DNA of 64,000 bases from Casuarina equisetifolia. Its lineage: Eukaryota > Streptophyta > Magnoliopsida > Fagales > Casuarinaceae. The position numbers and the translations under genes are program-made. The stretch is taken from contig CM052356.1 of assembly GCA_028551475.1 (NCBI GenBank), forward strand, positions 19,185,884 to 19,249,883. Direction: 5' to 3'. Within the stretch, counting starts at the first letter, position 1. The number at the start of each line of letters is the position of its first letter. The notes under the pieces are model-generated. The model was not told the origin of the DNA. It did no database searches and saw nothing but the letters and a program-made list of their open reading frames with translations. Of the stretch, positions 36,781 to 48,394 are shown piece after piece.

Positions 36781-37880
36781 CGAATAATGACTTTATGGTA
36801 AGTGGTGGTGGAGGGCGGCGACGCCTTGACCGTTGGAAGTTAAGCCTTAGTTATAACTGGGCTTTTTATCATTTTCATGGGGCTGAGTTTTCTCACATAT
36901 CCAGGCCCAAAAAAAAAAGCTCATCGTTTTACAGGTTCAGTTCATATCCAGGTCCAAGAGAAGGAGCCACATGTTTTCCTTCGACTTCCTAGTTAACCAA
37001 GCAGTTTTTACTTCTCGAGTAGTGGACACATTAGTGTTCCTTTTGTATAAATAGAGTAGTTGTTAAAGTCATTTTGTAAGATACAGTTGTGGTATTTTCC
37101 TTTCAAAGTATTTGGGCATCTTCATCCAACTTGGGCATGCAGTCTCTATTTTCTATTTCTACCTTGCATTCGAGAAGCTTTCATGGTATCATAGCATTTT
37201 GCAATGTCAGCAATCTCTTCAAAAGAAGCAGGTAGAATAAGAAAAGCATTCTATTTGTAATTATTAGATACCTACTCTTTTGAGTTCTAGTTTTTTCCCA
37301 GTTCTCTATTTTTATCATCCAAACAAAATTGAGTAGGAGCCAGGCAGTTCTAGCCCCATACACAAGCTTAACTTTTTGGCCCAATACACAAAACAAAGGA
37401 AAGAACCTAGAATTCACAAACCAATCTAACCGTACTTGTGACCCAACTCAACTTGTCACAGTGGCAAAGACCTGATTTGAAGGCTCACCCTTAATTCACT
37501 CGCAACCCGAACAACCATGTTTGAGGAGCATAAACTTGCCTTTTTGCTAGTAACCACTACATCAACAACTATACTGCTCGACTCGTCTAATCCACTATAT
37601 CTAGCATCGAATGACACCTACATTGTTGTTTTGGTTCGTTAGATTTTGATAGAACTAGAAAATTATCCAGTATAGAGAAGGAAGACGCATATACTACTTG
37701 TAGCTAGAGAAATATTAGGTTTTGTGGATGGAAATGTACGCCGACTGGAAGGAAATCCTAGTTGGGTTGCTCACCGGGATAAACGTGATTTTGTAGTGTT
37801 GTCTTGGCTCATGAAATCCATTTCAATAGAGATTAGAAACATGGTTTCTATCACAAAAAACATTCTGGAGGCATGAGCAA

Positions 37881-38281
37881 TGTAAGCCAACACAGGTTAG
37901 CAACAAGAGGATTGATCACTGCAAGCTGAAGTGATGTTTCTGACACCCTTACTATCAAATACTCAAGCTTAACTTAATGCACACTTGTTGGGTAACAACA
38001 TGTGCAATAGGTGCCGTAAGATGCTATGAAGACGCTACTTTTAAAAAGCACTCATTATGCATGCTGTCCTCATTGGTTACAATTTATTGTATCTCTTTGC
38101 AATTGTATTATATAAGTGCAAAGATACCCATGTAGCAATCACGTCCATTACTAATACACAAAGCCTTCAAAGCGTGGTATTTCTATTTGGAGCTTCAGTG
38201 TTCTTATAGTAAGGGGTGTCAAAAACATCACTTTAGCTTGCAATGATCAATCCTTTTGTTGATGAGCTATGTTGGCATACA
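37881..38281. mobile_element. 401-bp terminal-inverted-repeat (MITE-like) element in R8 gag
   Basis: The left end reads TGTAAGCCAACACAGG and the right end, in reverse complement, TGTATGCCAACATAGC. The arms stay similar for some 75-90 bp, including GATTGATCA(C/T)TGCAAGCT and AAGTGATGTTT(C/T)TGACACCC. There is no coding capacity. It splits the gag homology. Clear target duplication is not visible, so a snap-back duplication is an alternative to a DNA transposon. Confidence 0.65.
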
Positions 38282-38559
38282 AGTAAGGCTTACAAAGAGG
38301 TATAACAAGATTAGTTGGGCCAGTTTCTATGATTTGGAAATTCAAATCACAAAGATTCACCAAGCTAATGGGTTGGTTTCCAATTTTGTGATAGATGGGG
38401 AGAGTTGGAGAATCGTGATTTTGTAATCTTGTGCAAGTTTGGAGCGTGTATGTGCGGTGTAGCTACTCAATATCAATAGAGGGAGGAACAAAAAAAGCTT
38501 ATCAAGTTTTTGATGGGGCACCCCTACATACGCTAATCTCCTTCCATTGGTGGATGGTG

Positions 38560-39150
38560 TCTATGAGATGGTTTGCCAAGGCGAGTTGCAATGCATAATC
38601 AGGGGATGAAGGAAGGAAAAGGTGCTGCTATTGCCACTGGTTTTCCAGCGGCACAAAAGGGGCTAGCGTCACACATTGGCTAAGTTGACATAGCCAGGCA
38701 TGACAAGTGAAGGAAGCAGTGGGATGCTGCAAAGCATGCATGAGGGATAAACCTACATGAAGAGTTTAGCACAACAGGCGGCCAAGGAATGGGATGCTTG
38801 TGTACCATGCTGTGAGGAGCCGTGTGCAAGGGAGCACACGACAGGGGATGTGGGCCGAGGTGCAAAGGGCATGCAAGGCATGCATGTGGAGTGCTATGTC
38901 CGAGAGAGGGCCAAGGCATGCGGGTGTGGAGGACACGCAAGGATGAGGTTAAGGTTTGAGTGAAGTGGTCAAGACTTGATGATGGGTCGAAGCGTGCATG
39001 GGACGAAGGGAGCCCTTGAACATGCACCCAGGCTTGCAACTCCGCGGCATCAGCACACATGGATGTGAGGTGCGAATGCCTTGGAGCAGTGGGGAGGCAG
39101 CATGGGCATAAGCACTCCCGTGTATGCGAGCTAGAGGATGTTGGCATTGG
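38560..39150. other. GC-rich island of unknown nature
   Basis: A stretch far richer in G and C than its surroundings, with many GCATGC/GCATGCA strings. A 155-codon open frame on the minus strand (38680-39147) is dominated by His, Pro, Ser, Cys and Leu and shows no family motif. I read it as compositional and not as a gene. It may be part of R8 or another insertion. Confidence 0.4.
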
Positions 39151-39933
39151 CGGGTTGGTAGGTGACTATTGAGATGGGACAGCTTCTTTAAGATTGGACC
39201 GTTACGACTTAATGGAGAGAAGACACTTGGAATTAATGCAACCTAGATCATGGGTACTAAACCATTGGAGGAGGGGGAGCTAGACCTGACATGTAGGGAA
39301 GTTGCTCAGGATGAGGGAGCGAGGCAATTTAAGGTTTGTTTTGGAGACGTTGTGAGGTTGGTTAGAAGGACTAAATGAGAGATGCCCTCATTAATGAGAG
39401 CTCGTCAAGCTCCCTAAGGGAGTGTACAGGTTATGGGAATGTTTGATGACATTCCCCTCATTCAATGTAAGAGGTTTAATGGGGGACTATATGAGGGATG
39501 CGGATGGTTGGCCCTTATCTTGTGACTGTTTCAAATCCTTATACAATTACTAATCCTGTTTAACTTCTTTGTTTTCTTGAACCTCTTAATGGGTTGTTCT
39601 GTCTTTATCATGTAGAAACCGAATTTGTCTATGCCTTGTTTTATTAGCACTGAGTGTAAACCTCTTTATTATTTGTAACTATTTTGGGCAGTTTAAAGCA
39701 AGAACCAGAGAGTCGATAAATGGCAAACAGAAAAAAATTGTAATCCTGACTTGGGAGGTTTCGTTTCCCTTCTAATGAAACGAATAATTGCTTATAAATT
39801 CTTCTTTTCTTTAAGTCGAGATAGGTAAAAAGCAACACTTTAATCTCCAACTGTGGGATGATCTTCCTCTTCAGAAGCCCATCACCCGATCATCAAACTG
39901 AGCACGCTATACAAACACCTATGGCTTATCCTT

Positions 39934-40255
39934 CGGTTCTGACCCACAACTTTACTCCCCGGAATCGTTGTCAATCATGATACCGAGATGGGCCGAAGAA
40001 GTTTATGTATTATAAAGCTCGTTCTTATTGATCTTTTTTCATATAAAAATTTTAATATTAAATTGAGATAATATGAGAATTTTAACATTATTTCAACGGA
40101 AATTTCTGAAAAGTTCAAAGCATTTGTTTAGGTCAAAGGTAGCTGCGGTTGCGGCCGGAGTTGTCGCAGCCATAATCATTCGACAATTCTGCCTTGTGCC
40201 ATCTCCAACTTACACTCATGCCCGAGGTTTTGCTTCCAACCTGTTTCCCTGTTTT
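39934..40255 (+). pseudogene. Cytochrome P450 last-exon remnant 4
   Basis: Scattered but collinear matches to exon 4 of P450-B. GACCCACAACTTTACTCC and ATCATGATACCGAGATGG (39941-39990) correspond to the part coding for DTQLYL and HHDTEIW. 40090-40130 corresponds to the part after FNPLRF. GCCATAATCATTCGACAATT and CCATCTCCAACTTACACTCA (40170-40218) correspond to AMIIRHFSF and SPTYVHAP. The heme loop is deleted. It lies just upstream of the P450-B promoter repeats. Confidence 0.78.
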
Positions 40256-40400
40256 GGACTTTGGGACAATTGACGGTGCGGATGATGGGGCCAAGTGCGT
40301 TTACCTGTATACATGCACCATGATGTGCAAATTTCATGCATTTATCTTATCCTTGATAATTGAAAACTCAATTATTTATATATTATCTTCAAGGATTAGA

Positions 40401-40725
40401 TTCAGACAGCCATTGGTTTATATATATATTATCTTCAAGACAAACGTATTAAAGAATAGCGCCACCACCACCATCACTGCGCCATCGGTGGCGGGCACAT
40501 CTTAGCAGAGTCACCAATGCATTATTTTAAAGAAAAGCTTTTCAAAAAGTCTTCTTTTGTGCCGATGGATATTCAGACAGCCATAGGTTTATATATTTTT
40601 ATCTTCAAGTCATACGTACTAAAGAATAGCGCTGCCGCCAGCGTTACTACGCCGTCAGTGATGTGCACATCTTAGCAGAGAGTCGCCAGTGCATTTTATA
40701 CTGTAAAGCTTTTCAACGCTCTCTT
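40401..40725 (+). promoter_or_regulatory. Tandem duplication in the P450-B promoter
   Basis: Two head-to-tail units of about 171 and 154 bp begin TTCAGACAGCCAT at 40401 and 40572. Both contain TAAAGAATAGCGC, a GCC-rich stretch, CATCTTAGCAGAG and AAGCTTTTCAA. The second unit ends about 50 bp before the P450-B ATG. A TTTTATACTG string at about 40694 is a candidate TATA box, with its counterpart (TTATTTTAAAG) altered in the first unit. Each unit could duplicate cis-elements; whether it changes expression is unknown. Confidence 0.75.
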
Positions 40726-40773
40726 TCTTTCCTCTCTCTCTTTCTTTCTTTTCAGTCCGTCTAAGAGTTTGAC

Positions 40774-43252
40774 ATGCATCTTCTTCTTCTTCTTGTTCTC
40801 GCTATTTTCCTTCTTTTCCTTCTGAGATTCGGGTACTCAATCATATGGGTGCCATGGAAAATCCAGAACCATTTCCGAAAGCAAGGTATAAGAGGCCCTG
40901 GCTACCGTCCGATCTTCGGGAACTCAGCCGAGATCCGACGCATCTACGCTGAGTCTCAAGCAAAGCCAATGCCCTTTGAGCATGATATCCTTCAACGCGT
41001 GGCTCCCTTCTACTACAGGTGGTCAGGCATGTACGGGAGGAACTTTCTGTACTGGTTCGGATCGAAGCCGCGGTTGGCAATATCCGACCCGGACTTGATC
41101 AAGGAAGTCCTTACAGATACTTCGTCGTTTGAGAAGATCCGGATGAACCCCTCGGCTCGTGTGCTCTTTGGGCAGGGACTTGTTGGGCTTTCGGGCGAGA
41201 ATTGGGCCGTCCATAGAAGGATCACAAACCAGGCCTTCAAGATGGAGCGGGTTAAGGTAGGACCCTTCTTGCTCTGCAAAGAACTTCGTTTTTCTATGGC
41301 CCAATCGATTACCCTTCATAGCGTTTGAATCCTCCGCTATTTGAATCTCTTACCAAATTTATATGCGCTCGGTTGATCCGACAAAAGTAAGAACATTCTG
41401 AGATTGTGCTGCAACTTTCATACGAATTTGACATTAGCAATGTGACCATGATTCCCTCCTGCCTTTTCTTTTCTTCTCATAATCTACAGGATTGGGTACC
41501 TGAAATTGTGGCTAGTACTGTAAAGATGCTGAATGAGTGGGAAAGAAATGGCGGAGGGCAAGATGAGATTGAGATGGATGTGCACAAAGAGCTCCATGAT
41601 CTTTCGGCGGAAATCATATCAAGAGTTGCTTTTGGAAGCAGTTTTGAAGAAGGGAAGCCCATCTTTAACTTACAAGAAAAGCAAGTCCGTCTTTTCTCCA
41701 AGGCAGTCCGAAGTGTATATATTCCTGGGTTCAGGTGTAGTATGGCTCCAGAATTTAAAGTTGACTTAAATTTCATTGGTTTATCAAAAGAATTGAGTGT
41801 GAAAACAGACGGGCGGATTCAACCCGTGTTTGCCTATAAGAACATCATAACTGCAACGCGGGCTTTGTATTTTTTATCTATGCCAAATGAGTTTCAATTA
41901 ATTCATTGGTTTCCTGTGAATGCATAGGTTTTTGCCTACTAAGATGAACAAAGAAAGGTGGAGACTAGATAAGCAAACTCGCGACTCTATAAGGATGATG
42001 ATTGAGACCAACAAAAAAGCAAGAGAAGGATCAAGAAATCTTCTTGGTCTGATGATGTCTTCTTATAAGAATCAGGAGGGTGAGGAAGAAACATTAGGGG
42101 TTGAGGAAATCATAGATGAATGCAAGACCTTCTACTTCGCAGGAAAGGAAACAACAGCTAACCTGCTAACTTGGGCACTTCTTCTTTTAGGTCAGCATCA
42201 GGAATGGCAAAGCAAAGGTAGGGAAGAAGTGGTTCACATCTTTGGTAACAATGAGCCTTTGGTTGCAGAGAAGTTAAACGAACTTAAAATTGTGAGTTCT
42301 AATTCTTACTAACTTGTGAATAATTATTGAGTCCCCAAATGCCAAGTAGGTTTCTAGTAGAAAATTCATTTTTACTTGAAAATTTGACATAAGAATAGAA
42401 GTCATTCTTTTGCTTATTGAAGATTTTTAAATAAAGTTTAAACAACATAAAACTTCTATCATTTTATTTTTAATATTCATCCTATTTAAATAATATAACA
42501 GAACTAATATGAAACTTCTGTTATATTATTTTTTATACTCATCCTACTTAAATAATATAATGTTTTTGACATATCATTTTTAATTCACATCCTTGTAGTT
42601 AACATGAATTGTAAGTTTCATATTAGTTTGGTATATAGGATGTCGCCTCTTAAATTTAAATTTTGATATTATATAAAGAAAAAGTTACTAAAAATCAACT
42701 CAACATTAAGAGACATCTTTTGTATGGAAAGAGTTTTTAAATAAAATTTAAACAATACTATAACATGCCATTCTTAGTAACTTTTCTAAAATATTACTGA
42801 CCCATACTCATTGTTGGTTGGAGTTCTAACAGGTGAACTTGATAATCAATGAAACAGCTCGACTGTATACTCCGGCTGTGATGTTAATGAGGCAAACTTG
42901 TAAGAAGGTCAAGTTAGGGGACCTCGACGTTCCTGCTGACACCCAACTCTATTTGGCCACGACTGCTGTCCATCATGACACTGAGATATGGGGTGAAGAT
43001 GCTAATAAGTTCAACCCATTGAGATTCTTGAAGCCTCGAAAGCATTCAGCTTCTTTCATCCCATTTGGATTAGGTCCCAGAATTTGCGCAGGTCAAAGTT
43101 TAGCTACAGTGGAGGCTAAAGTAGTCTTAGCCATGATCATTCGGCACTTCTCCTTTATGGTTTCTCCAACTTATGTTCATGCCCCAATGATGCTTGTGAC
43201 CTTGCAGCCTCAGTACGGTGCGCAGGTACTCTTCAGGAGGATTTCCAGTTGA
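40774..43252 (+). CDS. Cytochrome P450-B, CYP72 clan, complete four-exon gene
   Basis: Predicted ER-anchored monooxygenase of 503 residues. Exons: 40774-41256, 41490-41734, 41928-42291 and 42833-43252. Exon lengths match P450-A exactly and all introns are GT-AG. The Leu-rich anchor starts [17 protein letters not shown]; hinge RGPGYRP; I-helix AGKETT (314-319); K-helix ETAR (371-374); FNPLRF; heme loop [10 protein letters not shown] with Cys449. It is closer in sequence to P450-C and the pseudogenes at 53.4 and 62.1 kb than to P450-A. The promoter contains a tandem duplication. Relatives in the CYP72 clan oxidise hormones, fatty acids or terpenoids; the substrate is unknown. The start is the first Met of the anchor, preceded by a CT-rich leader. 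No disabling mutation is seen. Confidence 0.93.
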
Positions 43253-44365
43253 ATCCTGTCTAACATTTGGACCGTCTGCATTACAAGAGCTAAATAACAT
43301 GCAGTTTATATATGATTTTGCGGTTTATCACCGTCCAAATTCTAGCCTGTCACTGTGTATGAGAAACCAGCAAAAGCAAAGAATCTGTTAATACTTGAAA
43401 GAACTCAAACGGACGGAGATTAAATCGTTGCTTCTTTGATTGAATAAGATAACTACACAAGAACTAGAGCAAGATCTAACTAAAGCTCTATGAAGAATCT
43501 TAAGAAAATTGCACTATACTACGATGCATTTATACAGTCCAACTCTATATTTGCTTGTCCAAAAAAAGAGGGAAAGATAAATGATACCAAAGAGAGAGAA
43601 ATATCTTTGTTCATCATTAAATGAGAGAAGAAAAAACCACTGGAGAGCTTGAGTGATTGATATTGAGATTCATGAAGAGTTAGCCATATCACGTGAATGA
43701 TTAAATGAGATGAAGAGAGGTGAAAAGAAGACGTTTTGTAGAGACAAGTGAGAACAAGATTAAAAGAAACGTGACTTGCGAACATAAAATGGAGGAACAA
43801 GATCACATTTATCACAGGCACGGTTTGATGAAAGAAAACCTCGGTGTTGTTTTAGAAGAGATACTTTAGACATACCTTGTCGGCAAGATAAAATCACAGA
43901 GGTGGGAAAAATATGAAAATGAGACTTCATTGAGCTAGAAAAGACGTTCATTGTAGCTAAAACATGTCTTAGAGGAAAAACTGTAGGTTCAATTTCTATC
44001 TCAATTCACATTGGAATGAACTGAAACTTAATCATAACATAAAGTAAACAAGACAAGGAAGAAAACTGAGTGAAGAACATAATTTAATTTAATAGAAATT
44101 AGGTTACAGTCATTTGAAGTTGACACAAGGAACTGCCTTATTTTCAACTTCTATAGTTGATTTTCTATATTCAAGAATACTAACATTTTGTTTTAAAATT
44201 TCTTTATATAAACTAAGTTTTATCCTTTGCAACTCACTCATTGAACCTACATAACTCGCACTCGAGTGTTTCAAGCTATTACAATCTAGTACAAGTTGTC
44301 ATTGCTAACCCCATTCTAGATTTTACTATAGCCATTTTTTTTTTTTTATAAAAAAAACTCCAACT
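43253..44365. other. 3' flank of P450-B and spacer
   Basis: After about 100 bp of likely 3' UTR the sequence becomes AT-rich. The part 43370-43540 (with GCATTTATACAGTCC read in the LTR sense) and onward resembles LTR-type sequence, but no partner repeat was found. Short ORFs here have no motifs. Confidence 0.4.
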
Positions 44366-47070
44366 AGCCTTCTTTTGACTTTATGATAAGGATAGCATTA
44401 AATAAACTCCCGCTTCAACCTTATCATATCCAACAAGCTTCTAAACTTCTCAAAAATTTCAATTTTTAAAGGTTTTGTGAACACATCCCGCTAGCTACTC
44501 CTTACTTTTGTAGAAAATCAACTTAATTGTTCCTATAACAAATTAAGCTCTAATGAAATGATACATCAACTTGATATTCTTGTTTTTCTATAACTAATGA
44601 CAATCTTGGCTAAGGCAATAACTTATTTACTATCAACATACACCATAGTTGTCTCATTTTGTTTAAAGTTCAACTTTTCCAACAAGCTTCTCAACCACAC
44701 AACCTGATAAGCTATTTAAGATGTAGCAACATATTCAACCTCACAAGTAAACGAGGTCATAGTTTGTTGCTTCATGGAATTCCATGAAAAAAAAACACTT
44801 GATCCAACTCAAATCAATAATCGTGTTCTTCCTTCCATCCAAGTCATCTGCAAAATTAGAGCTAGAAAAAACCTTTTAATTTCACTTTTGTTCCTTTGAA
44901 AAATGGTAGCCCGAAATCCAATGTTTCTTCCACATATTTAATGATTATTTTTATTACTTTCATGTATATTTCACTCATTTCTTCCGTAAGCCTACTAACC
45001 AAACTAACTCCAAACATTATATTTGGTTGAGTATAGGTTAAATACTTCAAACATTTCTATTGAAATGTTGAGCTTCAACAAGTTTGCTATTAGAACTTCC
45101 ATTCAACTTGTGGTTCATTTTAATAAATATGGAAATTAGCTTTAAATTCTACATTATAAACCTTCTAAGAACTTTTATATTTTTTATTTATTTATGAATA
45201 TGTGCGTCTATTTATCTAAGAATAAGAGAATACAAAGGCTTAAGGGCATATTCTAGTATTATAATTTATTAAAGAGAAAATCGAGTCTAGAATTCTCTAA
45301 CTATGATACAACAAAATATTCATATGAAAGAGTTTAGTGTAATTAAATAGAGATACTCTTTCACATACTTTTTTTTAATTCTAGCTAATAAGATTTTTAT
45401 TTCAACAACCTTGTTTTGGAAATGTCTACAATTTTGTTCAAATCATACAATAAATACATGCTAAGAAAGAAAATTTAAGAAGTTTTATAACTAAATGCCT
45501 TCCTTTAATTACTTTAATCATAGATTGCAATTCAAAATTTTAATCATTAATGATCCTATAAAGGCTTTGTTGTGTAAGGATACTTTGTCAAATTTGTTAA
45601 ATCCAAGTACATTGAATAACAAGTATGATTTACTTTCAAACTAAGAGCCATAGAAATTACAACACAAGTCAATTGAAGGGAGCCACTAATATGACATTTT
45701 TGTTGTAAGAAATTTGTTTTTACATATGAGCTATTTAATGAAATTATGTTTATTGATTTCACCTGACCATATAAAATCATGTCATTCAACTTTAATATTA
45801 ACTTAACACAATAAAAATATTTGGAAAGCATAAATGTGAGAACTTGTCATAACTTGAGAAGACCTTTCCAATTTCATATCATATTTCTTTTGGTATTAAG
45901 ATGCATAATTGAAGTTCTCTAACATTTAATACTATGGATTCATCTATTTCATAAGGGTGAACTTGGATAGTTGATAAAATTTCAAAGTGATTACCCCCAT
46001 ATGGTGTTATTCTACATTTTAAGGTTTGATAGCCCAAGTCCTTCTTTTTTAGGTAAACAAACAATCTGCCAAATGATCTTACGAGTTTTGCATGCTTATC
46101 TCTTTAGCCCTTTGGAAAACTTCCACTCCATAGAGATCATATCATCCATATGTAAATATATCACAATCATGTCTTCTCTTTCCTAAACATTAGTGTATAG
46201 AAAATAGATCTAAGGACTCTCCTTAATGCCATTGCTTTGCAAGTAGCTTTCAATCCTTATATTTCAACACTTTGGTGTTTGTTTCAAACCATATAAAGTT
46301 ATTTTTAATTTGTACGCGTTATTTTCTTTTCCCTTCTTGTCATTATCATATGACTTCTTAACATAAACTTCTTTTAAATATCAATTTAGAAAAGCTAAGT
46401 TACATATGTTTAATGCACCTTTCAATGTTTATAGCAACTATGAATAGAATGAGTTTTATTGTATCAATTCTATCCACAAATATAAACACTTCTTCGAAAT
46501 CCATCCTATGTATTTGTTTGTAACCCTTAGCAACAAATTTAACTTTGGAATTCTCCATTTCTCCAGCTCAAATGGTCTTAGCTTTATACACTTATTTCAA
46601 TCCAATGACCTTTAAGTAATTCAATAAGTTCTCAAATATTAATTATTCTCTATTGCTGTTAGGTTTTTTTTTTCATAGCTTTTCTCCATTTCTTCTCTCT
46701 TGCAACCTCTTTGAAGCTTCTAAGATCACATTCAACTATCAAAGAAAAAATGAAATATTTAATTAACTCAATTGGAGTTGAATATCTATAGATATCATTC
46801 ATACTTTTCAATCCCTCACCTTCACCTTTGTGAGCATTTTAGAAAGACTGTATAAAATTGATATCTTAAGCAACTTCATCTTTCCTCCATATACAATTTT
46901 CCTAATGGGGTGATACTTGATATCAATCTTGCTAATATGCTCATCAAGCTGATCTTTACTGTCAACTTCAATAATTGTTTGAACTTAATAGGTTTATATA
47001 GCACTAAATAAAGATACAAATGTGATAAAGCTACAAAGAGTTGTATAGAAACTACTTGCAAATTATTTGC
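44366..47070 (-). mobile_element. Decayed Ty1/copia retrotransposon R6, split by an L1 tail
   Basis: On the minus strand RT remnants lie at about 46200-47060 (LYGLKQTPKC near 46270-46300). RNase H remnants lie at 44400-45060: YLTYTQPNIMFGVSLVSRL (45041 downward), then QQTMTSFTCEVEYVATS and VVWLRSLLEKL near 44670-44770. Between them, 45175-46110 is an unrelated L1-type sequence in the same orientation. Frames are broken throughout. Confidence 0.78.
45175..46110 (-). mobile_element. 5'-truncated L1 LINE tail inserted in R6
   Basis: Homologous along its length to the L1 ORF2 tail at 62660-63990; compare AAAATATTCATATGA.. and GACCATATAAAATCATGT with their counterparts. On the minus strand it encodes fragments such as KKKDLGYQTLKCR, equivalent to the L1 ORF2 C-terminal region. 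An A/T-rich tail lies at the left end (about 45175-45195), as expected for the 3' end of a minus-strand LINE. Target duplications were not identified. Confidence 0.72.
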
Positions 47071-48100
47071 AAAGGTAGAGAATTGTTGGAACGTGGCTCA
47101 TAGTTAGCAAGCTGAAAGCAACTTATTGACTAAGATGTGGTGATAATTTGTCTCAACACGCAGTGCTTTCTTTTAGCACTTGCGGTCCAGATAAGTCCCC
47201 ATCTATGTAGCTGTTTCCACCTTATGCTTCTGTGAAGTTGAGTTGCTAGACCGGTGAAGGGTTCGGTAAGATGCAGTTCAGTTGAGAAAAAATCAAGAGA
47301 GAGAGGTCAGAAAGTTGAGAGAAAGTGCTACGTGTTGAGACAAAACATCACACACGTGTTGGTCAATAAGGTGCTTTCATCATGTTAATTATGAGGCACG
47401 TTCTAAGAGTCTTCCCTGTTTAAATAACACTATAAAAATCATAATTAAGTATCATTAAGAATATCTACTAATAATAATATTTTCTAGAACATTCTTAAAA
47501 TATATTTAAATATATTTAAAACATATCTAAAATATTTTTTAAGATATATTTAAAATTAGGCTAATTTACCCTTATTAATTTTTACTCTAAATTCTTAACA
47601 TCAAACACTAGACTTATCTGATCATAACATGTACGGGTGAAAAAGATTTTATAAATTCAAACAAGTTCATAATGTCCGATGGTTAAGCTTGGAAAATCAA
47701 AGAGTAGGAGCAGCCACGCACGTTGTCTCGGGAATAGTCACGAGGTTGGCCGTGCGCCTCAGAAGTTAGAAAGGGAGTGGGAAAGTTGTGTATCACTGAG
47801 GCCTTGTTGCTTTATCTTAATTGTCTCTCTCTTAGGTGGACCGGATTGATAGAGTTGTGCAGCCCCGGAAGAGACCCACCCCGCTGTCTTCTTTGACTTG
47901 TTGCTTTATCTTAATTATCTCTCTTTGGGGGACCGGTTTGATAGATTTAACTAATGAGCGGCTGATGACCATTTCTTTGGCGGGCGAATCAGGGCCTACA
48001 TGACGCCATGTCGCCCTCATCCAACAGAAGATTCTTTTGCCATGGTTCACGCGTATGGCAACTTTATCTTCCAAACACTAGTGGCTTCATCCGCCAGTTC
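47071..48100. other. Spacer with a short tandem repeat
   Basis: No gene recognised. 47440-47580 is very AT-rich with overlapping palindromic ATATTTAAATAT strings. A 94-bp period duplication starts at 47803 and 47897 (CTTGTTGCTTTATCTTAATT followed by TCTCTCT and GGACCGG). A short open frame at 48000-48185 partly overlaps the next P450 remnant and is not a gene. Confidence 0.5.
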
Positions 48101-48336
48101 TGATGCTTTTAGGCCTGGTAAACCAGGGAACCTCGATGTTCCTCCTGACATAACTCTATTTGCCTTGGATCGCTGTCCATCGTGATTCCGAAAGGGGGTG
48201 AAGAATCTAATTTGGTCAACCTATGGAAATCTTGAACAAAGCGTGGAACTTATGCCATCATTTCAACATAAATTTCTTAAGTGTCGAAGGCATTTACCCA
48301 CTTTTCTTCAACTTGGGTTGTGTCCTACAATCTAAA
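48101..48336 (+). pseudogene. Cytochrome P450 last-exon remnant 5
   Basis: Collinear with P450-B exon 4. GGGAACCTCGATGTTCCTCC (48127-48146) codes for GNLDVPP. A HH.TE.WG equivalent with frameshifts follows (ATCGCTGTCCATCGTGATTC), then the region after FNPLRF, and the heme-loop equivalent CTTGGGTTGTGTCCTACAAT at 48312-48331, in which the Cys codon is lost. Nothing of exons 1-3 is nearby. Confidence 0.78.
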
Positions 48337-48394
48337 AGTTGACAATTGATCATCATTTCAAACTTAGCACATTGTTTTGTTTAGCTAAGAGTTG

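Larger units (their letters stand above)
36800..39930 (+). mobile_element. Decayed Ty1/copia retrotransposon R8 (5' LTR and gag)
   Basis: An LTR-like region ends about 37182, with a TATAAATAG box at 37047-37055, and is followed by a PBS TGGTATCATAGC at 37184-37195. A copia gag start follows in broken frame: NPLYLASNDTY (about 37590), LGFVDGNVRRLEG (about 37709-37750) and FVVLSWLMKSISIEIRNM (about 37790-37845). Gag is then interrupted by a 401-bp inverted-repeat element (37881-38281) and perhaps resumes (RYNKISWASFYDLEIQITK-like, about 38298-38355). No protease, integrase or RT is seen. The right part (38560-39930) is GC-rich and cannot be assigned, so the right end is uncertain. Confidence 0.65.

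Noticed and set aside
38680..39147. 155-codon His/Pro/Ser/Cys-rich minus-strand frame as a gene
   Set aside because: Low-complexity composition caused by the GC-rich island; no domain, no promoter context. Kept only as a compositional finding.
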